64,000 nt of DNA from Kiloniellaceae bacterium (lineage in GTDB: Bacteria; Pseudomonadota; Alphaproteobacteria; Kiloniellales; Kiloniellaceae), in NCBI GenBank assembly GCA_021776195.1, contig JAJFGK010000023.1, forward strand, positions 67,155-131,154, given 5' to 3'. Positions within the stretch are counted from its first letter, which is position 1. Every line of letters begins with the position of its first letter. This document shows positions 52,112-60,630 of the stretch, one piece after another. The notes beneath the pieces were generated by a model that did not search any database, was not told the origin of the DNA, and saw nothing but the letters and a program-made list of their open reading frames with translations. A program made the position numbers and the translations under genes.

Positions 52112-53212
52112 ATGAAAAAGTCATCGAGTAATCTCAGGACCAATAGGCTCAAGACCACGCGCCGGCAGTTGCTGAAGGGCGCCGCGGCGGCCTCGGTCGC
52201 CCTGGCCGCGCCCGCGGTCTGGTCGGCCGCCCGGGCGGATCGCAAGATTATCATGCGCGACCCCGGCGGCCCTTTTACCAAGGGTTTCGCCGAGGCCTAC
52301 TACGAGCCCTTCACCAAGGAAACCGGCATCCAGGCCATTGGCGTCCAGGGCCAGCACGAGCCGACCGGGCTGATCAAGGCCATGGTCGAGACCGGCAACT
52401 TCACCTGGGACGGCGCCATTCTCAGCAAGTCGTCCCATCAGGTGCTGGTCAATATCGACTATCTCGAGCCGATTGCGCCCAAGGGCGGCCTCGGCCCGAA
52501 TGTCAGCGCGATCCCCGAGAACATGCGCACCGAGTTCATATCGGGCAACGACGTCTACGCGACGGTGATGGTCCACCGCACGGATACCGTCGAAAAGCCG
52601 CCAACCAATTGGCAGGAATGGTTCGACAAGGACAACTATCCGGGCATCCGCTCCATGCACAAGCACCCCTTCGACACCATGGAGTTCGCGCTCATCGCCG
52701 ACGGCGTGGCGCCGACCCCCGAGGCGCTCTATCCGATCGACTTCGACCGGGCCTTCAAGAGCCTCGACAAAATCAAGGACGAGGTCGCCGTCTGGTGGAC
52801 CGGCGGTGCGCAGACCTCGCAGCTCTTGCAGGCCGGCGAGGTCGACCTGATCTACACCTGGAACGGCCGCGCCCAGGTCGCCATCGATGCCGGCGCACCT
52901 GCCGTCATCAACTGGAACCAGGCCATGTGGACCTTTGAAGGCTGGTCGATCTTGAAAGGCACGCCCAACGCCGATCTGGTGCGCGAGTTCATCGAGTTCT
53001 GCGCCCAGCCCGACCGGCAGGCGGCCTATACGCCGCACGTGGCCTATGGTCCGACCAACCCCGGGGCCTACGAGTATGTCGACCCCGAGCGCGCCAAGGT
53101 CCTGCCCACCAATCCGAAGTACATCGCCCAGATGATCGAGACCGATACGGATTACTGGGGCAAGAACAAGGATGCGGCGTCCGAGCTCTTCAACGCCTGG
53201 CTCCTGGGCTAG
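52112..53212 (+). CDS. ABC transporter substrate-binding protein, polyamine/PotD type, Tat-exported
   Basis: The 366-residue product has a twin-arginine signal ('TTRRQLLKGAAAASVALAAP') and PotD/family-8 features: 'YYEPFTKETGIQAIGVQGQH', 'WQEWFDKDNYPGIRSM', 'VAVWWTGGAQTSQLLQAGEV' and 'MWTFEGWSILKGTPNADLVR'. It binds a polyamine, opine or other cationic compound in the periplasm. ATG 52112 follows GGGAG by 6 bp. It leads an operon with PotA-type ATPase, a fused permease, a DadA-like oxidase and an M24 hydrolase. A strong hairpin lies right after its stop codon. Confidence 0.93.
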   Translation: MKKSSSNLRTNRLKTTRRQLLKGAAAASVALAAPAVWSAARADRKIIMRDPGGPFTKGFAEAYYEPFTKETGIQAIGVQGQHEPTGLIKAMVETGNFTWDGAILSKSSHQVLVNIDYLEPIAPKGGLGPNVSAIPENMRTEFISGNDVYATVMVHRTDTVEKPPTNWQEWFDKDNYPGIRSMHKHPFDTMEFALIADGVAPTPEALYPIDFDRAFKSLDKIKDEVAVWWTGGAQTSQLLQAGEVDLIYTWNGRAQVAIDAGAPAVINWNQAMWTFEGWSILKGTPNADLVREFIEFCAQPDRQAAYTPHVAYGPTNPGAYEYVDPERAKVLPTNPKYIAQMIETDTDYWGKNKDAASELFNAWLLG

Positions 53213-53247
53213 CCGAGATCCCGTTGCGGGGTTAAGTCAGTAAGTTC

Positions 53248-53285
53248 GGGGAGCGGAGGCGCGCGGCTTTGCGCCTTTGCTCCCC
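53248..53285 (+). other. Very stable stem-loop between binding-protein and ATPase genes
   Basis: Arms 53248-53262 and 53271-53285 pair over 15 positions (two G-U) around an 8-base loop. There is no T-tract, so it is likelier an RNA-stabilising or partial-termination structure that raises the binding protein relative to the transporter. Confidence 0.75.
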
Positions 53286-53304
53286 AACCGTCAGCGGGGG
53301 GACC

Positions 53305-54429
53305 ATGACCGGAGCCGCCGACTTCAAGCTTCGTATCCGCGGCCTGCGCAAGACCTACGGTCGTGTCGTGGCGCTGGACAATGCCGACATCGAAATGCGC
53401 GAGGGCGAGTTCCTCACGCTGCTCGGCCCCTCGGGCTCGGGCAAGACCACGATGTTGATGGCGATTGCCGGGTTGAACGAGCCCGACGCAGGCGAGGTCT
53501 GGCTCGACGGCAAGCTGGCGACCTACCTGCCGTCCTTCAAGCGCGACATCGGCATGGTGTTCCAGAACTATGCCCTTTTTCCGCACATGACGATTTTCGA
53601 GAACATCGCCTTTCCCTTGCGCATGCGCAAACTGGCGGAAGACGAAATCCGCGCGTCCGTCGAACGCGTGCTCGATATCGTCCAGCTTCCCGATGTCGCC
53701 GAGCGCCTGCCCAAGCAATTGTCGGGCGGCCAGCAGCAGCGCATCGCCCTGGCGCGGGCCTTCGTCTACGAGCCCTCGATCATCCTGATGGACGAGCCGC
53801 TGGGCGCGCTCGACAAGAAGCTGCGCGACCAGTTGCAGCTCGAGATCAAGCACCTTCATCACCGTCTCGGCATCACCGTGCTCTACGTCACCCACGACCA
53901 GGAAGAGGCCATGGTGATGTCGGACCGAATCTGCCTGATGAACGACGCCAAGATCGAGCAGATCGGCACGCCCGACGAGCTCTATTTCAGGCCGGCAAGC
54001 CTCTTCGCCGCGGACTTTCTGGGCGAATCGAACTTTATCAAGGCGACCGTGGTCGAGGTCCGCGACAACGGCGACGTCCTGGCCGATGCCAGCGGCAACA
54101 GCCTCATCGGCATGACCAACGCCACGATTGCCAAGGGCCAGAGCGTGTCCTTGATGATGCGCCCCGAATGCCTGCGCCTCCTGGGCGAAGGCGAGACCGC
54201 CGACAACACGGCCGAGGGCCTGCTCAAGGAAATCATCATGTCGGGCCATATCACCCGCTACTTCGTCGAACTGACGGATGGCACGCCGGTTGTCTCGACA
54301 CAGCTGACCCTGGGGCCCATTGCCGGTCTGAAGACCGGCGGGCCGGTCCGCATCGGCTGGCCCAAGGACCGCACCGTGGCCCTGCCCGACAGCGTGGCCC
54401 TGCCCCACAGCGCGAGCCCGGGATCATGA
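53305..54429 (+). CDS. Polyamine-type ABC ATPase (PotA-like)
   Basis: The 374-residue protein has Walker A 'GPSGSGKTT', Q-loop 'MVFQNYALFPHMTIFENIAF', signature 'LSGGQQQRIALARAF', Walker B 'IILMDEPLGALDKKLR', H-loop 'LYVTHDQEEAMVMSD' and a C-terminal TOBE domain ('VSLMMRPECLRLLGEGETAD'). The chosen ATG 53305 is behind GGGGGG; an ATG at 53269 is less likely. It overlaps the permease start by ATGA. Confidence 0.94.
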   Translation: MTGAADFKLRIRGLRKTYGRVVALDNADIEMREGEFLTLLGPSGSGKTTMLMAIAGLNEPDAGEVWLDGKLATYLPSFKRDIGMVFQNYALFPHMTIFENIAFPLRMRKLAEDEIRASVERVLDIVQLPDVAERLPKQLSGGQQQRIALARAFVYEPSIILMDEPLGALDKKLRDQLQLEIKHLHHRLGITVLYVTHDQEEAMVMSDRICLMNDAKIEQIGTPDELYFRPASLFAADFLGESNFIKATVVEVRDNGDVLADASGNSLIGMTNATIAKGQSVSLMMRPECLRLLGEGETADNTAEGLLKEIIMSGHITRYFVELTDGTPVVSTQLTLGPIAGLKTGGPVRIGWPKDRTVALPDSVALPHSASPGS

Positions 54430-56249
54430 CCGCCACGGTCGGGGATGGCGCCGCGGAAGGCGCCGCACCGGCGCGCCGGGCGCGCTGGATGCGCTACTGG
54501 CCGGTCTATCCGGCCATGCTCTTCCTCGGCTTCTTCTTCGTCTATCCGGTGGTCCAGCTTCTCGGCCTCAGCATCATCGACAACCAGGGCGCTCTGACCG
54601 CCGAGCACTACACGCGGCTCTTCGACAAGACGATCTACGGTCAGGTTCTCTGGATCACCCTGAAGGTGGCGGCCTGGACCACGCTGCTTGCAATCATCGC
54701 CGGCTATCCCGTGGCCTACCTGCTGGCCACGGTCAAAGGGTCGCTGAGGAATACCCTCCTGGTCTGGGTGCTGATGCCCTTCTGGACTTCTTTCCTGGTC
54801 CGCACCTTCGCCTGGATCGTGTTGCTGGGCCGGCGCGGCGCGATCAACGATTTCCTCACGTCCTTCGACCTGGTCGATGTGCCGCTACGCCTGATCTACA
54901 ATTTTCCCGGTGTGATGATCGGCATGGTCCATGCACTGATGCCGCTCTGCGTGCTGACCATGCTGTCGGTCATGGAGAACATCGACGCGAACCTGCCCAA
55001 GGCGGCGGCAACCCTGGGCGCGCGCGGCGGCCAGTCCTTCTGGCGGATCTATTTCCCGCTCTCGCTGCCCGGGGTCGGCGCCGGCGCGCTGCTGGTCTTC
55101 ATCACCGCGCTGGGGTTTTTCATCACCCCGCAACTGCTCGGCGGCGCCAGGGAGCAGATGATCGTCCAGGTCATCATCTTCCAGATCCAGGAGGTGCTGA
55201 ACTGGGCCTTCGCCGGGGCCGTCTCGGTGCTCTTGCTGATTACCGTGCTGATCATCTTCTACCTCTATGACCGGCTGCTCGGGCTCTCCACCCTGGCGGG
55301 CGACACCGTGGGCAGCCAGGCGGCGACCGAGCGCAATCCCATCGGCAAGCTGGGGCGCTGGCTCGGCGGCTACTTCATCGCCTTCATGGCGGGCCTCTGC
55401 GAGAGGGTCGGACAGGTCTACGAGCTGGTCTTCCCGGCGAAAGCGGACAAGCCGCGCCCGCCCATCTCGCGCTATGTCCTCTGGTTCGGTGCCGTGCTGG
55501 TCATCATCTTTCTCGCGGTGCCCGCCTTTTTCGTCATTCCGGTCTCCTTTACCGAAGCGACCTTCCTGACCTGGCCGCCCAAGGGATTTTCGCTGCAGTG
55601 GTACGAGCTGGTCTTCGAGACCCCCGAATGGATCGCCGCCATCGGACGGTCGCTGGCCGTCGCCACCCTGGCCAGCGGTCTTGGCATGCTGCTCGGCGTG
55701 CCGGTCGCCTTCCTGCTGGCCCGGCGGCAGTTCTTCGGCAAGTCGACCCTATTCGCCTTCCTCGTCTCGCCGATCATCATCCCGCACATCATCACCGCCG
55801 TGGGCCTGTTTTATCTCTATGCCAAGATCGGGCTGGTCGGCACGACGCTGGGCCTGATCCTCGGCCACACGGTGCTCGCGGTGCCCTATGTGGTGGTCAC
55901 GGTCATGGCGGTCCTGAAGAACTACGACCAGCGCCTCGACCAGGCCGCCTGGACGCTCGGCGCCAGCAAGCTCAGAACCCTGTGGCACGTGACCTTCCCG
56001 ATCATCCGGGCCGGCCTGATCGCCGCCTTCATGTTCGCCTTCATCATCTCGCTCGACGAGTTGACCATCGCGCTCTTCGTCACCGGCGGCGAGGTCACCA
56101 CGCTGCCCAAGAAGATGTGGGACGACGCCATCCTGCAGGTCAGCCCGAGCCTGGCCGCGGTGGCGACCTTGATGCTGATTTTCATGACCGCGATCATCCT
56201 GGTCTCGGAGTACCTGCGGCGCCGGGCGACCGGCAAGGCCGGCGGGTAA
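54426..56249 (+). CDS. Fused two-domain ABC permease (PotB+PotC in one chain)
   Basis: The 607-residue protein contains two complete permease domains. The first (~20-290) resembles PotB, with the coupling loop 'ANLPKAAATLGARGGQSFWR' and 'YFPLSLPGVGAGALLVFITA'. The second (~350-600) resembles PotC, with 'QRLDQAAWTLGASKLRTLWH' and 'FPIIRAGLIAAFMFAFIISL'. The two are joined by a hydrophilic linker ('GSQAATERNPIGKLGRWL'). In most organisms these are separate genes. It overlaps PotA by ATGA and precedes the DadA-like gene by 41 bp. The frame is open throughout with no internal stop codon, so the fusion is real. Confidence 0.92.
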   Translation: MTATVGDGAAEGAAPARRARWMRYWPVYPAMLFLGFFFVYPVVQLLGLSIIDNQGALTAEHYTRLFDKTIYGQVLWITLKVAAWTTLLAIIAGYPVAYLLATVKGSLRNTLLVWVLMPFWTSFLVRTFAWIVLLGRRGAINDFLTSFDLVDVPLRLIYNFPGVMIGMVHALMPLCVLTMLSVMENIDANLPKAAATLGARGGQSFWRIYFPLSLPGVGAGALLVFITALGFFITPQLLGGAREQMIVQVIIFQIQEVLNWAFAGAVSVLLLITVLIIFYLYDRLLGLSTLAGDTVGSQAATERNPIGKLGRWLGGYFIAFMAGLCERVGQVYELVFPAKADKPRPPISRYVLWFGAVLVIIFLAVPAFFVIPVSFTEATFLTWPPKGFSLQWYELVFETPEWIAAIGRSLAVATLASGLGMLLGVPVAFLLARRQFFGKSTLFAFLVSPIIIPHIITAVGLFYLYAKIGLVGTTLGLILGHTVLAVPYVVVTVMAVLKNYDQRLDQAAWTLGASKLRTLWHVTFPIIRAGLIAAFMFAFIISLDELTIALFVTGGEVTTLPKKMWDDAILQVSPSLAAVATLMLIFMTAIILVSEYLRRRATGKAGG

Positions 56250-56290
56250 AGGGCAAGGGCGGACAGCGCCGACCAAGGGGGAGCAAATCC

Positions 56291-57565
56291 ATGGCGAAGG
56301 CGGATGGGGCCGCACAAAAGGTCGTCGTGATCGGCGCCGGCATCGTCGGCCTGGCCTGCGCGAGCTATCTGCGCCGGGACGGTCATGCGGTCACGCTGGT
56401 CGACCGCCTGCCGCCGGGCGAGGGCTGTTCCTTCGGCAACGCCGGCGGCCTGAGTCCGGGATCGGTGGTGCCGCTGGCCCTGCCGGGGACCGCCGCGAAG
56501 GTACCGGGCTGGCTGCTCGATCCCCTGGGACCGCTGGCCCTGCGCTGGAGTTACCTGCCCCAGGCCCTGCCCTGGCTTATCCGTTTCGCCCGGGCCGGCA
56601 AGCCAGCCCAGGTGGAGGCCATCGCCGATGCCCTGCGCGCGCTGCACGGCCAAGTGTTCGAGAACTATGACCCCCTGGTCGAGGCGGCCGGCTGCCGCGA
56701 CCTGATCGTGCGCAAGGGCCAGCTCTACGTCTACCAGTCCGAGGCGGCCTTTCAGGGCGATGCCGAGGGCTGGCGGCTGCGGCGCGAGCGCGGCGTGGCG
56801 GTCGAGGTCATCGCGGCCGAGGAGATTCGCCAGCTCGAGCCCAATCTGGCACCGATCTTCGCGCGCGCCGTGCTGCTGCCGGAGCACGGCCAGTGCCGCA
56901 ACCCGCACCGTCTGGTCACCGCCCTGGCCGAGGCCTTCAAGCGCGATGGTGGCGAAATTCTGCGGCGCGAGGTCACGGGCTTCGAGATCGGGGCCCAAGG
57001 TCCGCGCGCCCTGCGCTCGCCGGAAGGCGACATCGAGACCGACAAGGTCGTCATCGCGGCCGGGGCCTGGTCCCACAAGCTGGCGCGCGGACTCGGCGAC
57101 CGCATTCCGCTGGAGACCCAGCGCGGCTATCACGTCACCCTGGCCGACCCGGCCGCGCAGCCGGAACGCACCGTCATGTGGGCCGAGCGCAAGTTCATGA
57201 CCTCGCCGATGGAGCCCGGCCTGCGGGTCGCCGGGACCGCCGAGTTCGCCGGCCTGGAGGCGGCCCCCGACTGGCGCCGCGCCGAGGTGCTGGTGGGGCA
57301 GGTCAAGCAATTGCTGCCCGGTCTGGCCGGGGGCCCCGACTTCGGCAGCGACAAGGTCTCGACCTGGATGGGCCACCGCCCCTGCCTGCCCGACACCCTG
57401 CCGGTGATCGGCCGCGCCACGCAGGCCGCCAACACCGTCTTTGCCTTCGGCCACGGCCACACCGGCCTGACCGGCGCCTCGACCACCGGCCGCCTGGTCG
57501 CCGACCTGATAGCCGGGCGGACACCGCCCCTCGACCTCGCGCCCTTCCGCGCCGACCGGTTCTGA
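56291..57565 (+). CDS. D-amino-acid dehydrogenase-like FAD oxidoreductase (DadA family)
   Basis: The 424-residue flavoprotein has 'KVVVIGAGIVGLACASYLRR', the DadA signature 'GEGCSFGNAGGLSPGSVVPL', the long helical 'FARAGKPAQVEAIADALRAL', 'VVIAAGAWSHKLARGLGDRI', and the closing 'WMGHRPCLPDTLPVIGRATQ' with 'FAFGHGHTGLTGASTTGRLV'. It oxidises an amino acid or N-alkyl amino acid and transfers electrons to the membrane chain. It lies in the polyamine-type importer operon, so it likely oxidises the imported compound. The ATG has GGGGGAG nearby. A palindromic element begins 25 bp after the stop codon. Confidence 0.92.
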   Translation: MAKADGAAQKVVVIGAGIVGLACASYLRRDGHAVTLVDRLPPGEGCSFGNAGGLSPGSVVPLALPGTAAKVPGWLLDPLGPLALRWSYLPQALPWLIRFARAGKPAQVEAIADALRALHGQVFENYDPLVEAAGCRDLIVRKGQLYVYQSEAAFQGDAEGWRLRRERGVAVEVIAAEEIRQLEPNLAPIFARAVLLPEHGQCRNPHRLVTALAEAFKRDGGEILRREVTGFEIGAQGPRALRSPEGDIETDKVVIAAGAWSHKLARGLGDRIPLETQRGYHVTLADPAAQPERTVMWAERKFMTSPMEPGLRVAGTAEFAGLEAAPDWRRAEVLVGQVKQLLPGLAGGPDFGSDKVSTWMGHRPCLPDTLPVIGRATQAANTVFAFGHGHTGLTGASTTGRLVADLIAGRTPPLDLAPFRADRF

Positions 57566-57589
57566 CGTGGCCGGGTCCAGCCCGGTTCC

Positions 57590-57806
57590 CTAGGGTCTGT
57601 TGGCAAATGGCGGTCATCCCGGACGCGACTTGTCTCCAAATCTGCGATTTGGCAAGCAAAGTCAGTGAGCCGGGATCTCGGCGACGTGAGGATCAGGCGT
57701 CGGCCCGAGATTCCGGATACCTCGGTTCGGCCGCCAAATCGAAGATTTGGGCCGATCCGGGTTCCGGAATGACGTCCCCTGGGCAACAATTGTCAACAGA
57801 CCCTAG
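57590..57806 (+). repeat. Palindromic non-autonomous element, copy 2 (217 bp, intact ends)
   Basis: The ends CTAGGGTCTGTTGGCA and TGTCAACAGACCCTAG are 16-bp inverted repeats with one mismatch. Internal CCAAATC-GAAGATTTGG stems and the blocks listed for 16332-16547 make it a clear second copy, inverted relative to the first. It has no gene. CTAG at both ends may be the target duplication, as in some IS5-related elements; that link is inference. It splits the DadA-like and M24 genes. Confidence 0.92.
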
Positions 57807-57914
57807 TCTGAATGCGGGCGTTGCCCTGCGGCGCGAACATTATCTTTCTCTTTTTTTGGGGTCCGATAGCTGCACCCGCGCGGCAAATTCGGGACAGAGG
57901 GGAGTACAACCGCC

Positions 57915-59117
57915 ATGGACTCGCAAACCTATATCAATGCGCTCGCCTCTGAGATGGGCGGCATTGAGATCGCCTTTCCCCTTGCGGAGTACCGCGCGCG
58001 AATGGCCGCCGTTCGGGAGGCCATGGCGGATGCGGAACTCGACACGCTGCTGGTCACCCATCCTTGCGACCTCAATTACCTGACGGGCTACGACACCTTC
58101 GGCGTCGCCAATCACGCCTGCCTGATCCTGCCGTGCGAGGGCGAGCCGACCCTGCATGCGATGACGGTCGAGATTCCGGCGGCGGTCGTGACCACCTGGA
58201 TCGACGATATCGTCTGCAACGACTGGCACCGCACCGACGGGATCGGGGCGCAGCTTTCCGAACTCGTCGCCGCGCGCGGACTCGCCCGCGGGCGCATCGG
58301 CATTCAGCCCGCCCGCCATGGCCTGCGCGCCGACATCCATGGGGGTCTCCTGGCCAATCTCTCCAGCGCGACCCTGATCGACGCGTCTCATCTCGTGGCG
58401 CGAATCCGTTTGATCAAATCGGGCGCGGAGATCGACTGTCTGCGCAAGGCGGCGGCGATGACGGTCGCCGGGATCGAGGCCTCGCTCGGCGCGATCCGGC
58501 CGGGCGCGACCGACAACGACGTCGCGCGTGCCGGATTCGACGCCATGCTGGCCGCCGGCAGCGACTTCCTGGCGATCCAACCGATCGTTACCAGCGGGCG
58601 GCGCACCGGCGGCGGACACCAAACCCACCGCCGCAATCGGATCGAGACCGGCGATGCCGTCTTCATGGAATATGGCGGCTGCTACAAGCGCTACACCGCG
58701 CCGCTCATGCGCAGCGCGCTCCTGGGTGCGCCCGACGCCGAGACGAAGCGCGTCGAAGATACGGTCCTGGCCACCGTCCAGGCCTTGCTCGACGCCATAG
58801 GGCCGGGCCGCAGTTGCCATGATGTCGCCCTGGCGGCCAAGCGGGCGCACGCCGGCCTCGACGACTTCGTCTACTTCTCGGGCGCCTACGGGTACCACGT
58901 CGGCGCGGCTTTTCCACCGACCTGGGCCGACAGCATTGCCTACATCGCCGAGGGGGTCGAGGAGGAGCTGCGTCCCGGCATGACCTTTCACCTGCCGATC
59001 GCGATGCGCCTGCCCGGCCGCTTCGGCGTGAGCCTCAGCGAATCTGTGCTGGTCACGGAGACGGGCTGCGAGCTCTTGACGGCTCACCCGCGGCGCCTGC
59101 ACATCATCGACACCTGA
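57915..59117 (+). CDS. M24-family hydrolase, creatinase/ectoine-hydrolase-like, without metal ligands
   Basis: The 400-residue protein has the creatinase N-domain ('HPCDLNYLTGYDTFGVANHA') and pita-bread C-domain ('GIEASLGAIRPGATDNDVAR', 'RIETGDAVFMEYGGCYKRYT', 'GAYGYHVGAAFPPTWADS', 'RPGMTFHLPIAMRLPG'). In metal-dependent members Asp, Asp, His, Glu and Glu bind metal; here the first two positions read 'MEYGG' and 'YTAPLMR' and the GMxFxxE glutamate is replaced, so a metal-free creatinase-like reaction is likely. It follows the importer and DadA-like genes and may cleave an amidino or cyclic amide bond in the same substrate. A second M24 gene is at 1-521. Confidence 0.9.
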   Translation: MDSQTYINALASEMGGIEIAFPLAEYRARMAAVREAMADAELDTLLVTHPCDLNYLTGYDTFGVANHACLILPCEGEPTLHAMTVEIPAAVVTTWIDDIVCNDWHRTDGIGAQLSELVAARGLARGRIGIQPARHGLRADIHGGLLANLSSATLIDASHLVARIRLIKSGAEIDCLRKAAAMTVAGIEASLGAIRPGATDNDVARAGFDAMLAAGSDFLAIQPIVTSGRRTGGGHQTHRRNRIETGDAVFMEYGGCYKRYTAPLMRSALLGAPDAETKRVEDTVLATVQALLDAIGPGRSCHDVALAAKRAHAGLDDFVYFSGAYGYHVGAAFPPTWADSIAYIAEGVEEELRPGMTFHLPIAMRLPGRFGVSLSESVLVTETGCELLTAHPRRLHIIDT

Positions 59118-59138
59118 TGCCGCGCCTTCGGCGGCATC
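59116..59138 (+). terminator. Stem-loop after the M24 gene
   Basis: GATGCCGC pairs perfectly with GCGGCATC around GCCTTCG, beginning inside the stop codon. No T-run follows. It likely marks the end of the polyamine-type operon. Confidence 0.6.
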
Positions 59139-59331
59139 CGCCCTGACCGCAAGCACTTCATGAAGCTGCGGAGGACAGTCCTGGCCGTATGAAATCGATG
59201 TGACGCCTTGATGTTGCGCCCCGGGCGGGCGGCGCGAATGGCCGCTTTGCCCCCAACTGCGGTCGGCACCGGGGACCCGATTTCAAGGGAAGTTGTGACC
59301 CTAATCAGACATTTGCAAGATCGCCGATAAG

Positions 59332-60354
59332 TCACCGCTGACGCATACCGGAGAGGGCCAGTTTGCCCAGCATACGGCCTTTCTCGATATGAGCGTGCGC
59401 CTTGGCCAAAGAGTCTACAGTCATCGGACCAAAGTTTTCAGTCATGACATGGCGAACGGATCCATCAGATACCATTGCCGAGAGCTTGGAGAGCAGTTCC
59501 CCTTGCAAGGGCATTTTGTCAGTGTCGAAGAGCGACCGCGTAAACATCAGCTCGTAGTTGATCCGTACACTTTTTGCCATGTAGAGGTCCAAATCCAGTT
59601 TTGCTTTGGTGCTGGCCACCAGACAAATCGCCCCCTCGGGAGAAACCATCTCGCTCATCATCTTCCAATAGGGAAGATTGTTGCTGCAGTTGAGAATGTA
59701 GGGGACCGTTTCATAGCCGATGGCTTTCAGTTGTTCTTGAAGATCGCCTGAGTGATCAATCACATGATGGGCGCCTAATGCGGTACACCATTCTTGAGAT
59801 TCCGGACGAGAGGCCGTCGCAATAACCCTGCAGCTTGAAAACTGCCGCGCAAACTGAATGGCCATAGAGCCCAGCCCGCCGGCGGCACCGATAATCAGCA
59901 GTGCTGGTTGATCGTCCTTGTCGTTGGGAATCTCTAGGCGATCAAACAGCGACTCCCAGGCAACCAAGGTGGTCAAAGGTAAGGTCGCCGCTTCTTCATT
60001 GGAAAGCCCGGCGGGTTTGTGTCCGACGATCCGCTCATCAAGCAGTTGATACTCCGCATAACAGCCCTGGCGCGAAATATCGCCCGCCGATATCACCATA
60101 TCCCCTGCCTTAAAGCCCTGGACGTCGCTGCCAACCGAAATCACTTCTCCGCAGGAGTCCCATCCCAGAATGCGAGGCACGTCCAGGCGGTCCTCGATAT
60201 CTTGCCGTTCTTTCGAGTCTACCGGGTTGATCGAAATCGCATCAATTCGAACTAGAATGTCGCGACCGGTCGGGACCGGGGTGTCCAGTTCGACTTCGAC
60301 GAAGCAACTAGGATCACTGGCAGGGAGGGCTTCATACACCGCGATAGCTTTCAT
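59332..60354 (-). CDS. Zinc-type alcohol dehydrogenase/quinone oxidoreductase family (MDR)
   Basis: The 340-residue protein has the MDR layout: 'MKAIAVYEALPASDP', 'ISINPVDSKERQD', 'ILGWDSCGEVISVGSDVQGF', the cofactor stretch 'LLIIGAAGGLGSMAIQFARQ', 'GAHHVIDHSGDLQEQLKAIG' and 'KSVRINYELMFTRS'. These features match the subgroup of medium-chain reductases without catalytic zinc cysteines, which reduce quinones or enones with NADPH. ATG 60354 has AGGGG 8 bp upstream. Its GC content and codon use are lower than those of its neighbours and it has no operon partner, so it was probably acquired. Confidence 0.9.
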   Translation of the reverse strand: MKAIAVYEALPASDPSCFVEVELDTPVPTGRDILVRIDAISINPVDSKERQDIEDRLDVPRILGWDSCGEVISVGSDVQGFKAGDMVISAGDISRQGCYAEYQLLDERIVGHKPAGLSNEEAATLPLTTLVAWESLFDRLEIPNDKDDQPALLIIGAAGGLGSMAIQFARQFSSCRVIATASRPESQEWCTALGAHHVIDHSGDLQEQLKAIGYETVPYILNCSNNLPYWKMMSEMVSPEGAICLVASTKAKLDLDLYMAKSVRINYELMFTRSLFDTDKMPLQGELLSKLSAMVSDGSVRHVMTENFGPMTVDSLAKAHAHIEKGRMLGKLALSGMRQR

Positions 60355-60630
60355 CGGACTTACCCCTTGGATGTCACTGCGATCATAGTCAGTTGGCATA
60401 TGGTGATTTCCAAACCCTCGAATTGGCAAGTCATTACATTCAAGCTGGTGCAAGGGCGGCTTATGGCTAAAAGCTGAGATGCGTGGCGGGGAAATTTTCT
60501 GTCCGCACGATCCCCAACAACTGACTTGGGCCTTTTTCAAACCGACGGCGGAGAGCCAAGCAAAGGGTCGTGACCGCTTCTGCGGTGCCAATTCCTAAAT
60601 GCGGGTCCTCAAGGCAAGGCGCCCGCACCC

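Noticed and set aside
60467..60620. Minus-strand C-terminal fragment resembling a LysR regulator end ('LALRRRFEKGPSQLLGIV')
   Set aside because: No helix-turn-helix or continuous upstream frame is present, and the similarity is only impressionistic.
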